In this document: piece after piece, positions 34,548 through 43,645 of the stretch
How positions within the stretch are numbered: position 1 is the first letter of the stretch
Layout: the number at the start of each line of letters is the position of its first letter
NCBI GenBank assembly: GCA_035403225.1
Contig: DAONET010000010.1
Coordinates: forward strand, 1-64,000
DNA: 64,000 nucleotides
Source of the DNA: DAIRDK01 sp035403225
GTDB taxonomy: Bacteria > Bacteroidota > Bacteroidia > Bacteroidales > FEN-979
Direction of reading: 5' to 3'
The notes under the pieces: model-generated
Databases searched by the model: none
Seen by the model: the letters and a program-made list of their open reading frames with translations, nothing else
Told to the model about the DNA's origin: nothing
Made by a program: the position numbers and the translations under genes

Positions 34548-35495
34548 ATGGACACTCAGCACCGCCGTGAACCGGCCACCGATTTTTCCCCGGAAGTACC
34601 TGTCATCCTCGGCCCCACCGCCTCGGGTAAGACGCGTCTGGCAGCACGGCTGGCGGCCGTCACCGGCGGAGAGATCATCAGCGCCGACTCGCGGCAGGTT
34701 TATCGCGGCATGGATATCGGCACAGGGAAAGACCTGGAGGACTACCTCGTGGATGGTAAACCGGTTCCGTATCATCTTATCGACATCGCAGATCCGGGGT
34801 ATGAGTATAATGTATATGAATACCAACGCGATTTTCTGAAAGTGTACGAGGACATTGTCTCCCGGGGCAAACTCCCTATCCTATGCGGAGGGTCAGGGAT
34901 GTACCTCGAAGCGGTCATCAGAGGCTACCGGTTTCCGGCGTTGCCCGAAGATCCTGCTTTCGTCGCGGCGCTGGAGTCACGCTCCACCGAGGATCTGCTG
35001 GGACTTTACAACACGATCTGTAAACCGCACAACACTACCGACACCGTTGAACGCCAGCGGGTCATCAAAGCCATCCGTATCGCCGTGCAGGCTTCCCGAG
35101 AGACAGAACACGACCACGACTATCCTCCCATCTGTTTTAAAGTATTCGGCATCCAAACCGACCGGGCTCTGCTCCGCGAGCGGATCACCGCGCGACTTCA
35201 CCAGCGGCTCCGCGATGGGATGGTACAGGAGGTGCAACATCTCCTTGACGACGGATTGTCGCCCGATGTCCTGAAAAAATATGGCCTCGAATACCGTTAT
35301 ATCGTTATGCATCTTACCGGCGAGCTGGATTACGAAGAGATGACAAGGTTACTGAACACTGCCATCCATCAGTTTGCTAAAAGGCAGCTGACCTGGTTCC
35401 GGCGAATGGAACAACGCGTTCCCATTAACTGGTTGGATGAATCCCTTTCTCTTCAGACTAAAATATCGTTCATTCTCCAGAGTATCGGACGATAA
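34548..35495 (+). CDS. miaA: tRNA dimethylallyltransferase
   Basis: Adds dimethylallyl to A37 of UNN-reading tRNAs. 315 aa. P-loop GPTASGKTRLAARL near residue 24, ISADSRQVYRGMDIGTGK, then the substrate loop YHLIDIADPG and the C-terminal QFAKRQLTWFRR motif, all typical. Divergent from gcvT. Confidence 0.96.
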   Translation: MDTQHRREPATDFSPEVPVILGPTASGKTRLAARLAAVTGGEIISADSRQVYRGMDIGTGKDLEDYLVDGKPVPYHLIDIADPGYEYNVYEYQRDFLKVYEDIVSRGKLPILCGGSGMYLEAVIRGYRFPALPEDPAFVAALESRSTEDLLGLYNTICKPHNTTDTVERQRVIKAIRIAVQASRETEHDHDYPPICFKVFGIQTDRALLRERITARLHQRLRDGMVQEVQHLLDDGLSPDVLKKYGLEYRYIVMHLTGELDYEEMTRLLNTAIHQFAKRQLTWFRRMEQRVPINWLDESLSLQTKISFILQSIGR

Positions 35496-35564
35496 TATTT
35501 TAGCAACAAGTATTTTACACAAAAATTTTCCTCACTTTCCTGTACAATCCGGGTCAAAGTCACA

Positions 35565-35572
35565 TATCTTTG
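35565..35572 (+). promoter_or_regulatory. -7 box (TATCTTTG) for the small lipoprotein
   Basis: Perfect match, leaving a ~50-nt leader before the ATG at 35628. Confidence 0.55.
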
Positions 35573-35627
35573 TATTAGTATATATTGATATTTAAGAAAA
35601 AATCAGCATTAATCAAACACAACAGGT

Positions 35628-36005
35628 ATGAAAAGGATCGGATTGTTCATTTTTTCCGCGGTTTTACTAATTTCCGCAACGGGGATTTTACCCGGGTGTA
35701 AAAAGGATAAGAAAGATGACCCCAAATTTGTCGTCACGGCCACTCCGGTCGAAGGCTGGCTACAGTTTTCTTTTTACTGTTCCACCGATGATGTCGAGAT
35801 GACAAAAGTCACCATTAAGGATCCCCTTCTGAACGACTATATTTACAATACCAACGGGGAGACGTTTGTAAAGAATGAGCTTTGGTACGTTGAAGACTGG
35901 TTTCAGAAGCAACTCGGCACATGGACTTTCACCTTCGTAGGTAATTTTGCCGACTCCGACGACTCCTTTACCACCACGGTTGAAATGGAGGTTACCGGAA
36001 AATAG
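35628..36005 (+). CDS. Small lipoprotein, uncharacterised
   Basis: 125 aa. Lipoprotein signal with lipobox LPGC (MKRIGLFIFSAVLLISATG then ILPGC), followed by a charged KKDKKDD linker and a ~95-residue beta-rich domain (ATPVEGWLQFSFYCSTDDVEMT ... TWTFTFVGNFADSDDSFTTT split here) like a small immunoglobulin-type sandwich. Single gene with its own promoter. Family not recognised. Confidence 0.75.
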   Translation: MKRIGLFIFSAVLLISATGILPGCKKDKKDDPKFVVTATPVEGWLQFSFYCSTDDVEMTKVTIKDPLLNDYIYNTNGETFVKNELWYVEDWFQKQLGTWTFTFVGNFADSDDSFTTTVEMEVTGK

Positions 36006-36073
36006 TCGCCTCTATGCCTGTACTTTACGCTAATACCGGCCGATGGACCGGGCGTCAGGGTAGTGATATCGTG

Positions 36074-36114
36074 AAAAAAAAAAAAGAGGCTGCCGTTGTT
36101 AATCTGGCAGCCTC
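36074..36114 (-). terminator. Intrinsic terminator of the S41 protease gene
   Basis: GAGGCTGCC (36086-36094) pairs with GGCAGCCTC (36106-36114), a 9-bp perfect stem with an 11-nt loop. On the minus strand it is followed by a 12-base T run (36074-36085). It sits 12 nt after the protease stop codon. Confidence 0.9.
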
Positions 36115-36126
36115 ATTTTCACATTG

Positions 36127-39100
36127 TTATTTTGTTTTATCGGGGAAAGGCGGGATAGCCGGCAGTTCTTTGGGCCAGCTCTTCAGTTCTTCCTTGATCA
36201 GTTCGATGGCTTTATTCAACTGTTGGTCTTCCCCGGCATATTCTTTGGCCGGATCATTATCGACCCAGACATCGGGAGTGACCCCTTCGCCTTCGATAGC
36301 CCATTTGTCTTCTTTATAATCGTAATGAGCGAACTCGGGTTTGTTAAGAGAGCCTCCGTCGATGAACGGCAGGCTGCCGCGGATACCGACAACGCCGCCC
36401 CAGGTACGTACTCCGACGAGTTTACCTAATTTCCAGGCACGGAACTGGTACGGGAAGAGATCGCCATCGGAGGCAGAGTACTGGTCGATCAAACAGATCT
36501 TCGGTCCCAGCACCATTTCCAGATTTCCGGCGGTCTGCCCGGTATTACGCGACATCTTCATGATAACGGCTTCACGAGCGAGACGCTCAATAATCATCGG
36601 GGAGACATTTCCGCCGCCATTACCGCGGTCGTCGATGATCAGGGCTTTTTTGCTCAGCTGCGGATAGAAATGTTTAGCGAACTCAACAAGTCCTTCCGAG
36701 CTCATATCGGGAATGTGTATGTACCCTACTTCTCCGTTGGTCGCTTCGTTCACTTTGCGAATATTATCCTGCACCCAGGTGTAATAGTACAGTTGCGATT
36801 CATTGTCGATGGGAACCACGATGGTTTTCCGGGCATTGGCTTCCGAAGGAGTCCCGTTCACCGTCAGTTCGACCTGATCTCCGGCCGTATTGACCAGCGA
36901 TTCGTAGATGTCCGTCATGTTTTTCGTCGGTTTCCCGTTCACCGCGATAATATAATCGCCTTCTTTCACGTCGACGCCGATCTCTGTAAGGGGTGAGCGG
37001 GAAGACTTCGCCCAGTTTTCACCCTTGAGGATCTTGTCAATGCAATAATAACCGGAAGCATCACGGCTTAACTGTGCGCCGAGAAGTCCTTGTTTGATAC
37101 GTTCCGGGGCAGGTTTGTCACCGCCGCCCACGTATGCGTGACCCACATTCAGTTCGCCGATCAGTTCACCGATGAGGTAGTTCAGGTCGTTCCGGTTGTT
37201 CACATAAGGAAGCAGCGCGCCGTATTTGTCTTTCATGGCATTCCAGTCAACGCCGTGCATATTCGGTGCATAGAAGAAATATTTCATCTGCCGCCAGGCT
37301 TCCTGGTAGATTTGGTTCCATTCAGCCTGCAGATCCACTTTTACCTTCATGTTGGAGAGGTCGGCGAAATCCCTCACTTCTGTCTTTCCTTTAGGCAGAT
37401 CGATCACGCCAAATTTTCCTCCCATAGCCACGAGCATCTTTTTATGGTCTGCAGAAATTTCGTAGGTGCCGAAGTTGCCCACAGGGGATTCCTTCTGATC
37501 TTTCAGGTTGAAAACCATGAGCGAAGGACCGTCATCATTTTTACCGTTTTTCACATAGTACACTTCGTCATCGACAGCGGAAATATTCCAGTAGTTACCT
37601 GCTTCCACCGGGAGGGCGATCACGCGGTCCATGATGCCGTCCTGGTCAACCTTCACCGTCACCTGGGCCGAAGCTTCTTCTTTTTTCTCTTCGGAAGCAG
37701 ATTTCTTAGTCTTGCCGGTTGTCGTGGGTGCAGGTTCTTCTTTCGCCACCTTCACTTCATCGTTTTCGGGTCGGAAGGGGTTCGGGGTAGCTTTTGCCAG
37801 CGGGATCATGTACACCTTGGTCATATCATTAAACACATGGTTCCATTCCATCGTGCCATAGGTGGGATTATAATCGCGGTTGGAGGCAAACAGGATGTAT
37901 TTCCCGTCACTGCTGAAAACCGGGCCGCTGCAGTCGTACCATTCATCCGTCGCGGGGAATTTCTTGCCGGTCGCGAGTTCATAGAGATAGATGCGGGATG
38001 ATCCGCGTGACACCGGCTCGGTATAGGTGATCCATTTGCTGTCGGGCGACCAGGAAAAGTCTCTATATTCCCAGTCTTTGGAAGTAGTAACGACCTTTAC
38101 CTCTTTGGTATCAATATCAACATACTGGAGCCGCAGCATTTTATCCGACCAGAGCAGTTTCTTGCTGTCGGGAGACCAGGAAACCGCATATTTATACGTA
38201 TCGGCGTTTTTCGTCAGTTGAACAGGTTCACCGGTGCCATCCTGCCGGGAGATATAAATCTCATCTTCACCGGTTTTGTCGGAGACATAGGCGATGTATT
38301 GACCATCGGGCGACCAGGCCACATCGCGTTCATGGATGCCGGAGGTGGAAGTGAGGTTACGGGTGATGCCGGTTTTAGCCGGTACCGTCCACACGTCGCC
38401 GCGGGCTCCGAAAGAGATTCTTTTGCCATCGGGGGAAACGGAGAAAGTGCCGATCGATTTGGAAGCATCCTTCATCATATCGCGACCCGAAATGAAGTCA
38501 TCGGCGATGCGGATGGTCATCTTTTCGGCCTTCTCGGTAGCCAGATCGAGGAGGTAGATATAACCACCGTTCTCAAAGGCGATGTATTTGTCGCCCAGGG
38601 AGGGGAACTTCACATCGTACTGAGTGAATTGAGTCACTTTGCGTGTTTCTTTTGTTTTCAGGTCATAGACAAAGATATTCATGGTGCGGTCGCGGTCGGA
38701 GCAGAAGAAGATTTTATCACCCTTCCACATCGGCATGATATCCTGTGCCTTGTTATTCGTAATGTTTTCGATCTGTTTAGTCTGAAAATCGTAGATCCAG
38801 ATATCATCGGCCTGACCGCCGCGATAGTATTTCCAGGTACGGAATTCGCGGAAGACCCTGTTATAGGCGAGTTTGGATCCATCGGGAGAGTAACTGCAGA
38901 AGCCCCCTGCCGGAAACGGCAGTTCGGCCGCCAACCCGCCATCGGTATTGGCCAGGAACAGTTGTCCTTTGAAGTCGTTGAACGTCTGTTTGCGGGACCG
39001 GAAGACAACCGTTTTGTTGTCCTTCCAGGTCATGACGATGTTATTTGGTCCCATCCGGTCGGAGATGTCATCGCGGCCGAGGGTAGCCGTAAAAGTAAGG

Positions 39101-39402
39101 CGCTTTGGAATCCCTCCTTCGGCGGGGATGACAAACACTTCGGTGTTACCGTCATACTGGCCCGTAAAGGCGATCTGTTTGCCATCGGGCGAAAAACGGG
39201 CAAACATTTCATAACCATTTTCATCGTTGGTGAGTTTCCGGGCCATTCCACCCGTAGCAGGTACCGTATAGAGATCACCTGCATAAGAGAAGACCACCTG
39301 GTTGCCATAAACGGCCGGGAACCGTAGTAACCTGGCCTCTTCCTGAGGCATAGCGTAGGCGCACAGGACAAAAGCAATGAGCGTAAGAATCCACTTTTTC
39401 AT
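36127..39402 (-). CDS. Tricorn-like S41 protease with TolB-type beta-propellers and PDZ domain
   Basis: 1091 aa from the ATG at 39402 (MKKWILTLIAFVLCAYA signal peptide); a longer frame to 39546 runs past the promoter at 39434-39441. About 600 residues of WD40/TolB-like propeller repeats (many FSPDGKQIAF / WSPDGQYIAY strands), a Lys/Glu-rich linker, a helical part, a PDZ domain (GVDVKEGDYIIAVNGKPT) and the S41 catalytic domain with the Ser in DQYSASDGDLFPY and the late EGEGVTPDVW. Domain order is that of Tricorn protease; here it is secreted. Likely degrades peptides in the periplasm. Confidence 0.93.
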   Translation of the reverse strand: MKKWILTLIAFVLCAYAMPQEEARLLRFPAVYGNQVVFSYAGDLYTVPATGGMARKLTNDENGYEMFARFSPDGKQIAFTGQYDGNTEVFVIPAEGGIPKRLTFTATLGRDDISDRMGPNNIVMTWKDNKTVVFRSRKQTFNDFKGQLFLANTDGGLAAELPFPAGGFCSYSPDGSKLAYNRVFREFRTWKYYRGGQADDIWIYDFQTKQIENITNNKAQDIMPMWKGDKIFFCSDRDRTMNIFVYDLKTKETRKVTQFTQYDVKFPSLGDKYIAFENGGYIYLLDLATEKAEKMTIRIADDFISGRDMMKDASKSIGTFSVSPDGKRISFGARGDVWTVPAKTGITRNLTSTSGIHERDVAWSPDGQYIAYVSDKTGEDEIYISRQDGTGEPVQLTKNADTYKYAVSWSPDSKKLLWSDKMLRLQYVDIDTKEVKVVTTSKDWEYRDFSWSPDSKWITYTEPVSRGSSRIYLYELATGKKFPATDEWYDCSGPVFSSDGKYILFASNRDYNPTYGTMEWNHVFNDMTKVYMIPLAKATPNPFRPENDEVKVAKEEPAPTTTGKTKKSASEEKKEEASAQVTVKVDQDGIMDRVIALPVEAGNYWNISAVDDEVYYVKNGKNDDGPSLMVFNLKDQKESPVGNFGTYEISADHKKMLVAMGGKFGVIDLPKGKTEVRDFADLSNMKVKVDLQAEWNQIYQEAWRQMKYFFYAPNMHGVDWNAMKDKYGALLPYVNNRNDLNYLIGELIGELNVGHAYVGGGDKPAPERIKQGLLGAQLSRDASGYYCIDKILKGENWAKSSRSPLTEIGVDVKEGDYIIAVNGKPTKNMTDIYESLVNTAGDQVELTVNGTPSEANARKTIVVPIDNESQLYYYTWVQDNIRKVNEATNGEVGYIHIPDMSSEGLVEFAKHFYPQLSKKALIIDDRGNGGGNVSPMIIERLAREAVIMKMSRNTGQTAGNLEMVLGPKICLIDQYSASDGDLFPYQFRAWKLGKLVGVRTWGGVVGIRGSLPFIDGGSLNKPEFAHYDYKEDKWAIEGEGVTPDVWVDNDPAKEYAGEDQQLNKAIELIKEELKSWPKELPAIPPFPDKTK

Positions 39403-39433
39403 AAATCTGTTTTTAGAAAATTTAAGGTAGGCG

Positions 39434-39441
39434 CAAATATA
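39434..39441 (-). promoter_or_regulatory. -7 box of the S41 protease promoter (TATATTTG)
   Basis: Minus-strand TAnnTTTG match 31 nt before the ATG at 39402; it rules out the in-frame start at 39546. Confidence 0.55.
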
Positions 39442-39512
39442 GGTCATAACGTAAAAAGGTGTTGCAGAATTGGACGCCCGATGCGTTTTTATCGATGAAC
39501 GCCAATTTTTGG

Positions 39513-39520
39513 TACCTTTG
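39513..39520 (+). promoter_or_regulatory. -7 box of OsmC gene promoter (TACCTTTG)
   Basis: Perfect plus-strand match about 40 nt before the ATG at 39561. Confidence 0.55.
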
Positions 39521-39560
39521 TACCCAAGATTGGCATTAATAATCAATTAATAACCATATT

Positions 39561-39956
39561 ATGATCCATGTAACTTACCCCGGCGGAGTCAAGGTTCAGG
39601 CGCACCTGGCCGACTTCGATATCACGACCGATCAGCCGGTCAAGGCAGGAGGAGAAGCATCGGCTCCCACTCCTTTCATGCTCTTTCTGGCCTCTCTGGC
39701 CACTTGTGCAGGATACTATGTCAAAGCGTTTTGCGATTCCCGGAAAATATCTACCGAAGGAATCACCCTGTCGATGGACACCGAAACCGACCCGGTAGAA
39801 AAGATGCTGGGGATGATCGTCATCCGCATCCATGTCCCGGCCGATTTTCCCGAAAAGTATGACCAGGCTGTCATCAATGCTGCGGCCACCTGTGCTGTGA
39901 AGCGTCATTTATCGGAAAAAATCCATAACGAAATCCTGGTAGTACGAAATCACTAA
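39561..39956 (+). CDS. OsmC-family peroxidase-like protein
   Basis: 131 aa, cytosolic. OsmC/Ohr fold with two conserved cysteines: the peroxidatic one in LASLATCAGYYV and the second in AATCAVKRHL. Predicted to reduce organic peroxides; the shorter YhfA-like type. A further Cys in KAFCDSR is extra. The PLP enzyme begins 34 nt downstream without an obvious promoter, so the two may be co-transcribed. Confidence 0.87.
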   Translation: MIHVTYPGGVKVQAHLADFDITTDQPVKAGGEASAPTPFMLFLASLATCAGYYVKAFCDSRKISTEGITLSMDTETDPVEKMLGMIVIRIHVPADFPEKYDQAVINAAATCAVKRHLSEKIHNEILVVRNH

Positions 39957-39990
39957 AACATATTCATTTTAAGTTCTTTATTTCACCATT

Positions 39991-41169
39991 ATGACAAATT
40001 CCAAAGGTATCAATTCCAAACTGGTTCATGGAGCAGGACTCCACGATGCAATGGGCGCTGTTAACATGCCCATCTACCAATCCTCCACTTTCGCGTTCAA
40101 ATCGGCCGAACACGGCGCTGCCTGTTTTGCCGGAGAAGACAGCGGGTACATCTATACCCGTATCGGTAACCCCACCATCGACGATCTGGAATCGGCCATT
40201 GCTGCCATCGAAGAAGGGTACGACGGAATCGCTGTTTCGTCGGGCATGGCCGCCGTCAATACTGTTTACCTGGCTTACCTGGGAAAAGGGAAGCATATCG
40301 TGTGTCACAACGCCGTTTATGGCGCTTCGCGCGGTGTCCTGGAATCGGCTTATATCCGTTTCGGGGTGGAAGCCACTTTCGTTGACGCCACCAAGACCGA
40401 AGAAGTAGCCGCCGCCATCCGTCCCAACACCTCCCTGATCTGGCTGGAGACCCCTGCCAACCCTACCATCGGTATCTGCGATATTGAAGCTATCTCGAAG
40501 ATCGCTCATGAACACGGCATCCCCGTCTGCGTGGATAACACATTCTGCAGCCCTATTCTCCAAAAGCCTTTGCTATTGGGCGCCGATATCGTTGTTCATT
40601 CCCTGACAAAATTCATCAACGGTCATGCCGACATTGTCGGAGGCATTGTCATTCCTAAAAAGAAAGAAGATTACCTCTTACTCAATTCCATCATGATCAA
40701 CTTCGGTTTCAACATGGATCCCCACCAGGCATTTCTGGTCAGGAGAGGCATGAAGACCATGGCCATCCGGATCAAACAAGCCCAGGAAAACGCCATGAAG
40801 GTGGCCGAGTTCCTTGAAAAACATCCAAAGGTGGAATGGGTGATGTATCCCGGTCTGAAGTCTCATCCTCAATATGCACTTGGGCAGAAGCAGATGGCAG
40901 GCCCCGGAACCATGCTGAGTTTCGAGTTAAAAGGCGGACTTGAAGCAGGACGCATCATGATGAACAACGTCAAATTCTGCATCCTCGCCGTATCGCTGGG
41001 CGGAATTGAAACGCTGATCCAGCATCCGGCTTCAATGACCCACTCCAAACTCTCGGCAGAGGCAAAAAAATCCGGCGGCATCACCGACGGCCTTGTCCGT
41101 CTCTCGGTAGGAATCGAAGAAGCAGAAGACATCATCGCTGATCTCTCCCAGGCGCTGAATAAAATCTGA
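39991..41169 (+). CDS. Cys/Met-metabolism PLP-dependent enzyme (trans-sulfuration family)
   Basis: 392 aa, cytosolic. Visible: YTRIGNPTIDDLE, GIAVSSGMAAVN (phosphate-binding), DNTFCSPILQKPL and the PLP Lys in HSLTKFINGHADIVGG. The best fit is methionine gamma-lyase or cystathionine gamma-synthase/lyase. In methionine gamma-lyases the residue after the conserved Tyr-Gly is usually Cys; here the site reads VYGASRG, so Ala replaces it and simple MGL activity is uncertain. Confidence 0.88.
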   Translation: MTNSKGINSKLVHGAGLHDAMGAVNMPIYQSSTFAFKSAEHGAACFAGEDSGYIYTRIGNPTIDDLESAIAAIEEGYDGIAVSSGMAAVNTVYLAYLGKGKHIVCHNAVYGASRGVLESAYIRFGVEATFVDATKTEEVAAAIRPNTSLIWLETPANPTIGICDIEAISKIAHEHGIPVCVDNTFCSPILQKPLLLGADIVVHSLTKFINGHADIVGGIVIPKKKEDYLLLNSIMINFGFNMDPHQAFLVRRGMKTMAIRIKQAQENAMKVAEFLEKHPKVEWVMYPGLKSHPQYALGQKQMAGPGTMLSFELKGGLEAGRIMMNNVKFCILAVSLGGIETLIQHPASMTHSKLSAEAKKSGGITDGLVRLSVGIEEAEDIIADLSQALNKI

Positions 41170-41204
41170 TCCGAAACAGACTAACATATTTGTCATACAT
41201 TCGC

Positions 41205-41212
41205 TATCTTTG
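41205..41212 (+). promoter_or_regulatory. -7 box of the patatin gene promoter (TATCTTTG)
   Basis: Perfect match. A TTG at 41210 in frame with the gene lies in the box, so the ATG at 41234 is the start. Confidence 0.6.
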
Positions 41213-41233
41213 AAGCCGGAATCATCCATTCAT

Positions 41234-43531
41234 ATGAGAACCGGTCAAAAGATAGCGATTGTTTTTTTATCTCTCCTGCTGCTTGCCTCTTCCGCCATCC
41301 GGGCGCAGAAAGTGGCGTTGGTGCTTAGCGGCGGGGGGTCAAAAGGAGCGGCACACATCGGGGTGATCCGGGCGTTAGAGGAGCAAAATATCCCCATCGA
41401 TTATGTCATCGGGACATCTATCGGGGCTGTCATCGCTGCGATGTATTCCTGCGGCTATTCACCCGACGAGATGGAGACCCTGATCAGTTCCAGGGATTTT
41501 AACAACTGGGCCAATGGCATCACCGACCGTCAGTATGTGATGTACTATCGCAAGGAAGCTCCCAACGCCTCGTGGTTATCTTTTGATCTGCATGCCGGGA
41601 AGAAGCTGACCTCCATCCTGCCGACCAACCTCGTTCCCTCCTATCTGATCGACTTCGAGCTCATGCATCTCTTCGCCAACGCCTCTGCCGCTTCCGTCAG
41701 GTGTTTCGACAGCCTGATGATTCCCTTCCGTTGTGTGGTGACGAATATCGACTCCTCAAAGCAGATAATCCTTCGTAAAGGCGATTTGGGAAGCGCCGTA
41801 AGAGGATCGATGTCGATACCTTTTGTTTTCACCCCGATGATGATTGACGGAGAGCTGGTTTTCGACGGTGGAATGTATAATAATTTCCCGGCCGACGTGG
41901 CGCGGAACGAATTTCACCCGGATGTCATCATCGGTTCCCGCGTAGCCGAGCGGTTTGAAAAGGCGCAAGCCGATGACGTATTCAGCCAGTTCCTGACCAT
42001 GATGATGAACAGGCAGGCCGACACCCTTACCGGCAAGGATGTCGCGATGATTGTTCCCAATATTCCACCGGTCAGTCTTCTGGATTTCTCCCGGACATCG
42101 GAACTCGGGGACAGCGGGTATGTCGCCTGCATGAAGGAGATACCTGACATTCAGCAACTCGTAAAGCGAAGGGTCTCCCCCGCGGATATGGCCACGAAGC
42201 GCATGCATTTCAGGATGAAAGAAAACCCGGTATTCTTCGATTCCATCAGCATCACCGGGTTAAACAAGACTCAATCGGAATACATACATAATTATTTCTT
42301 CGGAAAAGAACGTCTGCTCAGCATCTCTGAAGTAAAAAAACGTTTTTTGCTGCTGATCGATGGCGGTTTCTTTAAGAGGATCTATCCCCAAGCAGTCTAT
42401 AATCCATCCACCAACGGGTACACCCTGTTACTGGATGTTCAGAAAAACGACCCTTTTAACCTGCAGTTTGGAGGCAATCTTTCCCTCGGAACCAGCAACG
42501 AAGGATTTCTGGAGATGAAGTACCGGTATCTGTGGAAAACGCCTGTGCAGGTGATCACCAACGGCTATTTCGGAAAATTCTACAATTCAGCCCGGATCGG
42601 TGTCCATTTCGATTTCAACAACCGGTTACCGTTCTACACGGAACTTTTCTATACCTTCGGACGGTACGATTACTTTAAGAATACCACGTATTTCTTCGAT
42701 GACCCGACCCCCTCCTATCTTATTCAGACAGAAAATTACAGTGAACTGAATACGGGAATCCCGGCAGGCCCCAGAAGCAAAGCCAGCCTGGGGATTCTGT
42801 ATTCATCCACCGTATCGAGGTATTACCAGTCGAACACTTTTTCGCGGACCGACACAGCAGACCAGACCACCTTCGATTTCTTCTCTCCCCGTTTGTGTTT
42901 TGAGCTTAATACCCTGAATGCCAAGCAATACCCGAGCAGCGGGATCAGGTTAAAAATTCACCTGTCCTACATTAACGGGCGGGAGTATACCCAACCCGGA
43001 AGTCACTCTCCCGATGTGACCACTTACCGGGGGTATCACGACTGGTATCAGTTGAATATCCTGTACGACAACTATTTCAGATCCTTCGGTCCCTTCCGTC
43101 CGGGCATTTACGCCGAAGGAGTCATCTCCAGCCAGCCTTTCTTCAGCAACCGTACCTCCTCATTAGCCTATGCCCCAGCCTTTCAGCCCATCCCGGAAAT
43201 GCAGACCCTGTTCATCCCGGCATACCGGGCAACTGACTTTATGGCGTTCGGAGCCAGGCTGATCACGAAGATCTATAAGAAGATCGAATTCAGGACAGAA
43301 GCGTATGTCTTTATGCCTTACCAGGAGATCATCACCGATGAAGTAACCGGCAAACAGCGATACGGTGAGCCATTCAGTTACCGGTCGTATGCCGTATCCG
43401 GCACCTTTGTCTACCGGTCTTTCGTCGGCCCGATCAGCCTGGGTGTAAATTTTTATGACAAACTGTCCAACCCCGTTACCCTCTCCCTGAACTTCGGTTA
43501 CATCATTTTCAATGAGCGATCATTCAGGTAG
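41234..43531 (+). CDS. Patatin-like phospholipase with POTRA and outer-membrane barrel (type Vd-like)
   Basis: 765 aa with signal peptide (IAIVFLSLLLLASSAIRAQ). Patatin domain ~25-310: oxyanion loop SGGGSKGAAH, nucleophile Ser in GTSIGA, and the dyad Asp in FDGGMYNNFP. Next a POTRA-like segment (FDSISITGLNKTQSEYIHNY ... FFKRIYPQA) and a ~350-residue Omp85-type beta-barrel with aromatic strand ends. This matches PlpD-type autotransporters that hold or release a surface lipase. Catalytic residues intact; substrate unknown. Confidence 0.9.
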   Translation: MRTGQKIAIVFLSLLLLASSAIRAQKVALVLSGGGSKGAAHIGVIRALEEQNIPIDYVIGTSIGAVIAAMYSCGYSPDEMETLISSRDFNNWANGITDRQYVMYYRKEAPNASWLSFDLHAGKKLTSILPTNLVPSYLIDFELMHLFANASAASVRCFDSLMIPFRCVVTNIDSSKQIILRKGDLGSAVRGSMSIPFVFTPMMIDGELVFDGGMYNNFPADVARNEFHPDVIIGSRVAERFEKAQADDVFSQFLTMMMNRQADTLTGKDVAMIVPNIPPVSLLDFSRTSELGDSGYVACMKEIPDIQQLVKRRVSPADMATKRMHFRMKENPVFFDSISITGLNKTQSEYIHNYFFGKERLLSISEVKKRFLLLIDGGFFKRIYPQAVYNPSTNGYTLLLDVQKNDPFNLQFGGNLSLGTSNEGFLEMKYRYLWKTPVQVITNGYFGKFYNSARIGVHFDFNNRLPFYTELFYTFGRYDYFKNTTYFFDDPTPSYLIQTENYSELNTGIPAGPRSKASLGILYSSTVSRYYQSNTFSRTDTADQTTFDFFSPRLCFELNTLNAKQYPSSGIRLKIHLSYINGREYTQPGSHSPDVTTYRGYHDWYQLNILYDNYFRSFGPFRPGIYAEGVISSQPFFSNRTSSLAYAPAFQPIPEMQTLFIPAYRATDFMAFGARLITKIYKKIEFRTEAYVFMPYQEIITDEVTGKQRYGEPFSYRSYAVSGTFVYRSFVGPISLGVNFYDKLSNPVTLSLNFGYIIFNERSFR

Positions 43532-43567
43532 TCATACAAGAGGGATTTTCCATGTTAAATATTTTTT

Positions 43568-43575
43568 TACCTTTG
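43568..43575 (+). promoter_or_regulatory. -7 box of the DUF349 gene promoter (TACCTTTG)
   Basis: Perfect match leaving a leader of about 65 nt before the ATG at 43646. Confidence 0.55.
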
Positions 43576-43645
43576 CCCCTGATGTATCAAACAACCGGCT
43601 AGTTCGGACTCTTAAAAATGGAAAGTCAACGTAGTATCAATTCGA

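Noticed and set aside
37090..39327. Long plus-strand frames (303 and 369 codons)
   Set aside because: Mirror frames of the S41 protease gene, caused by its codon usage; no start signals.
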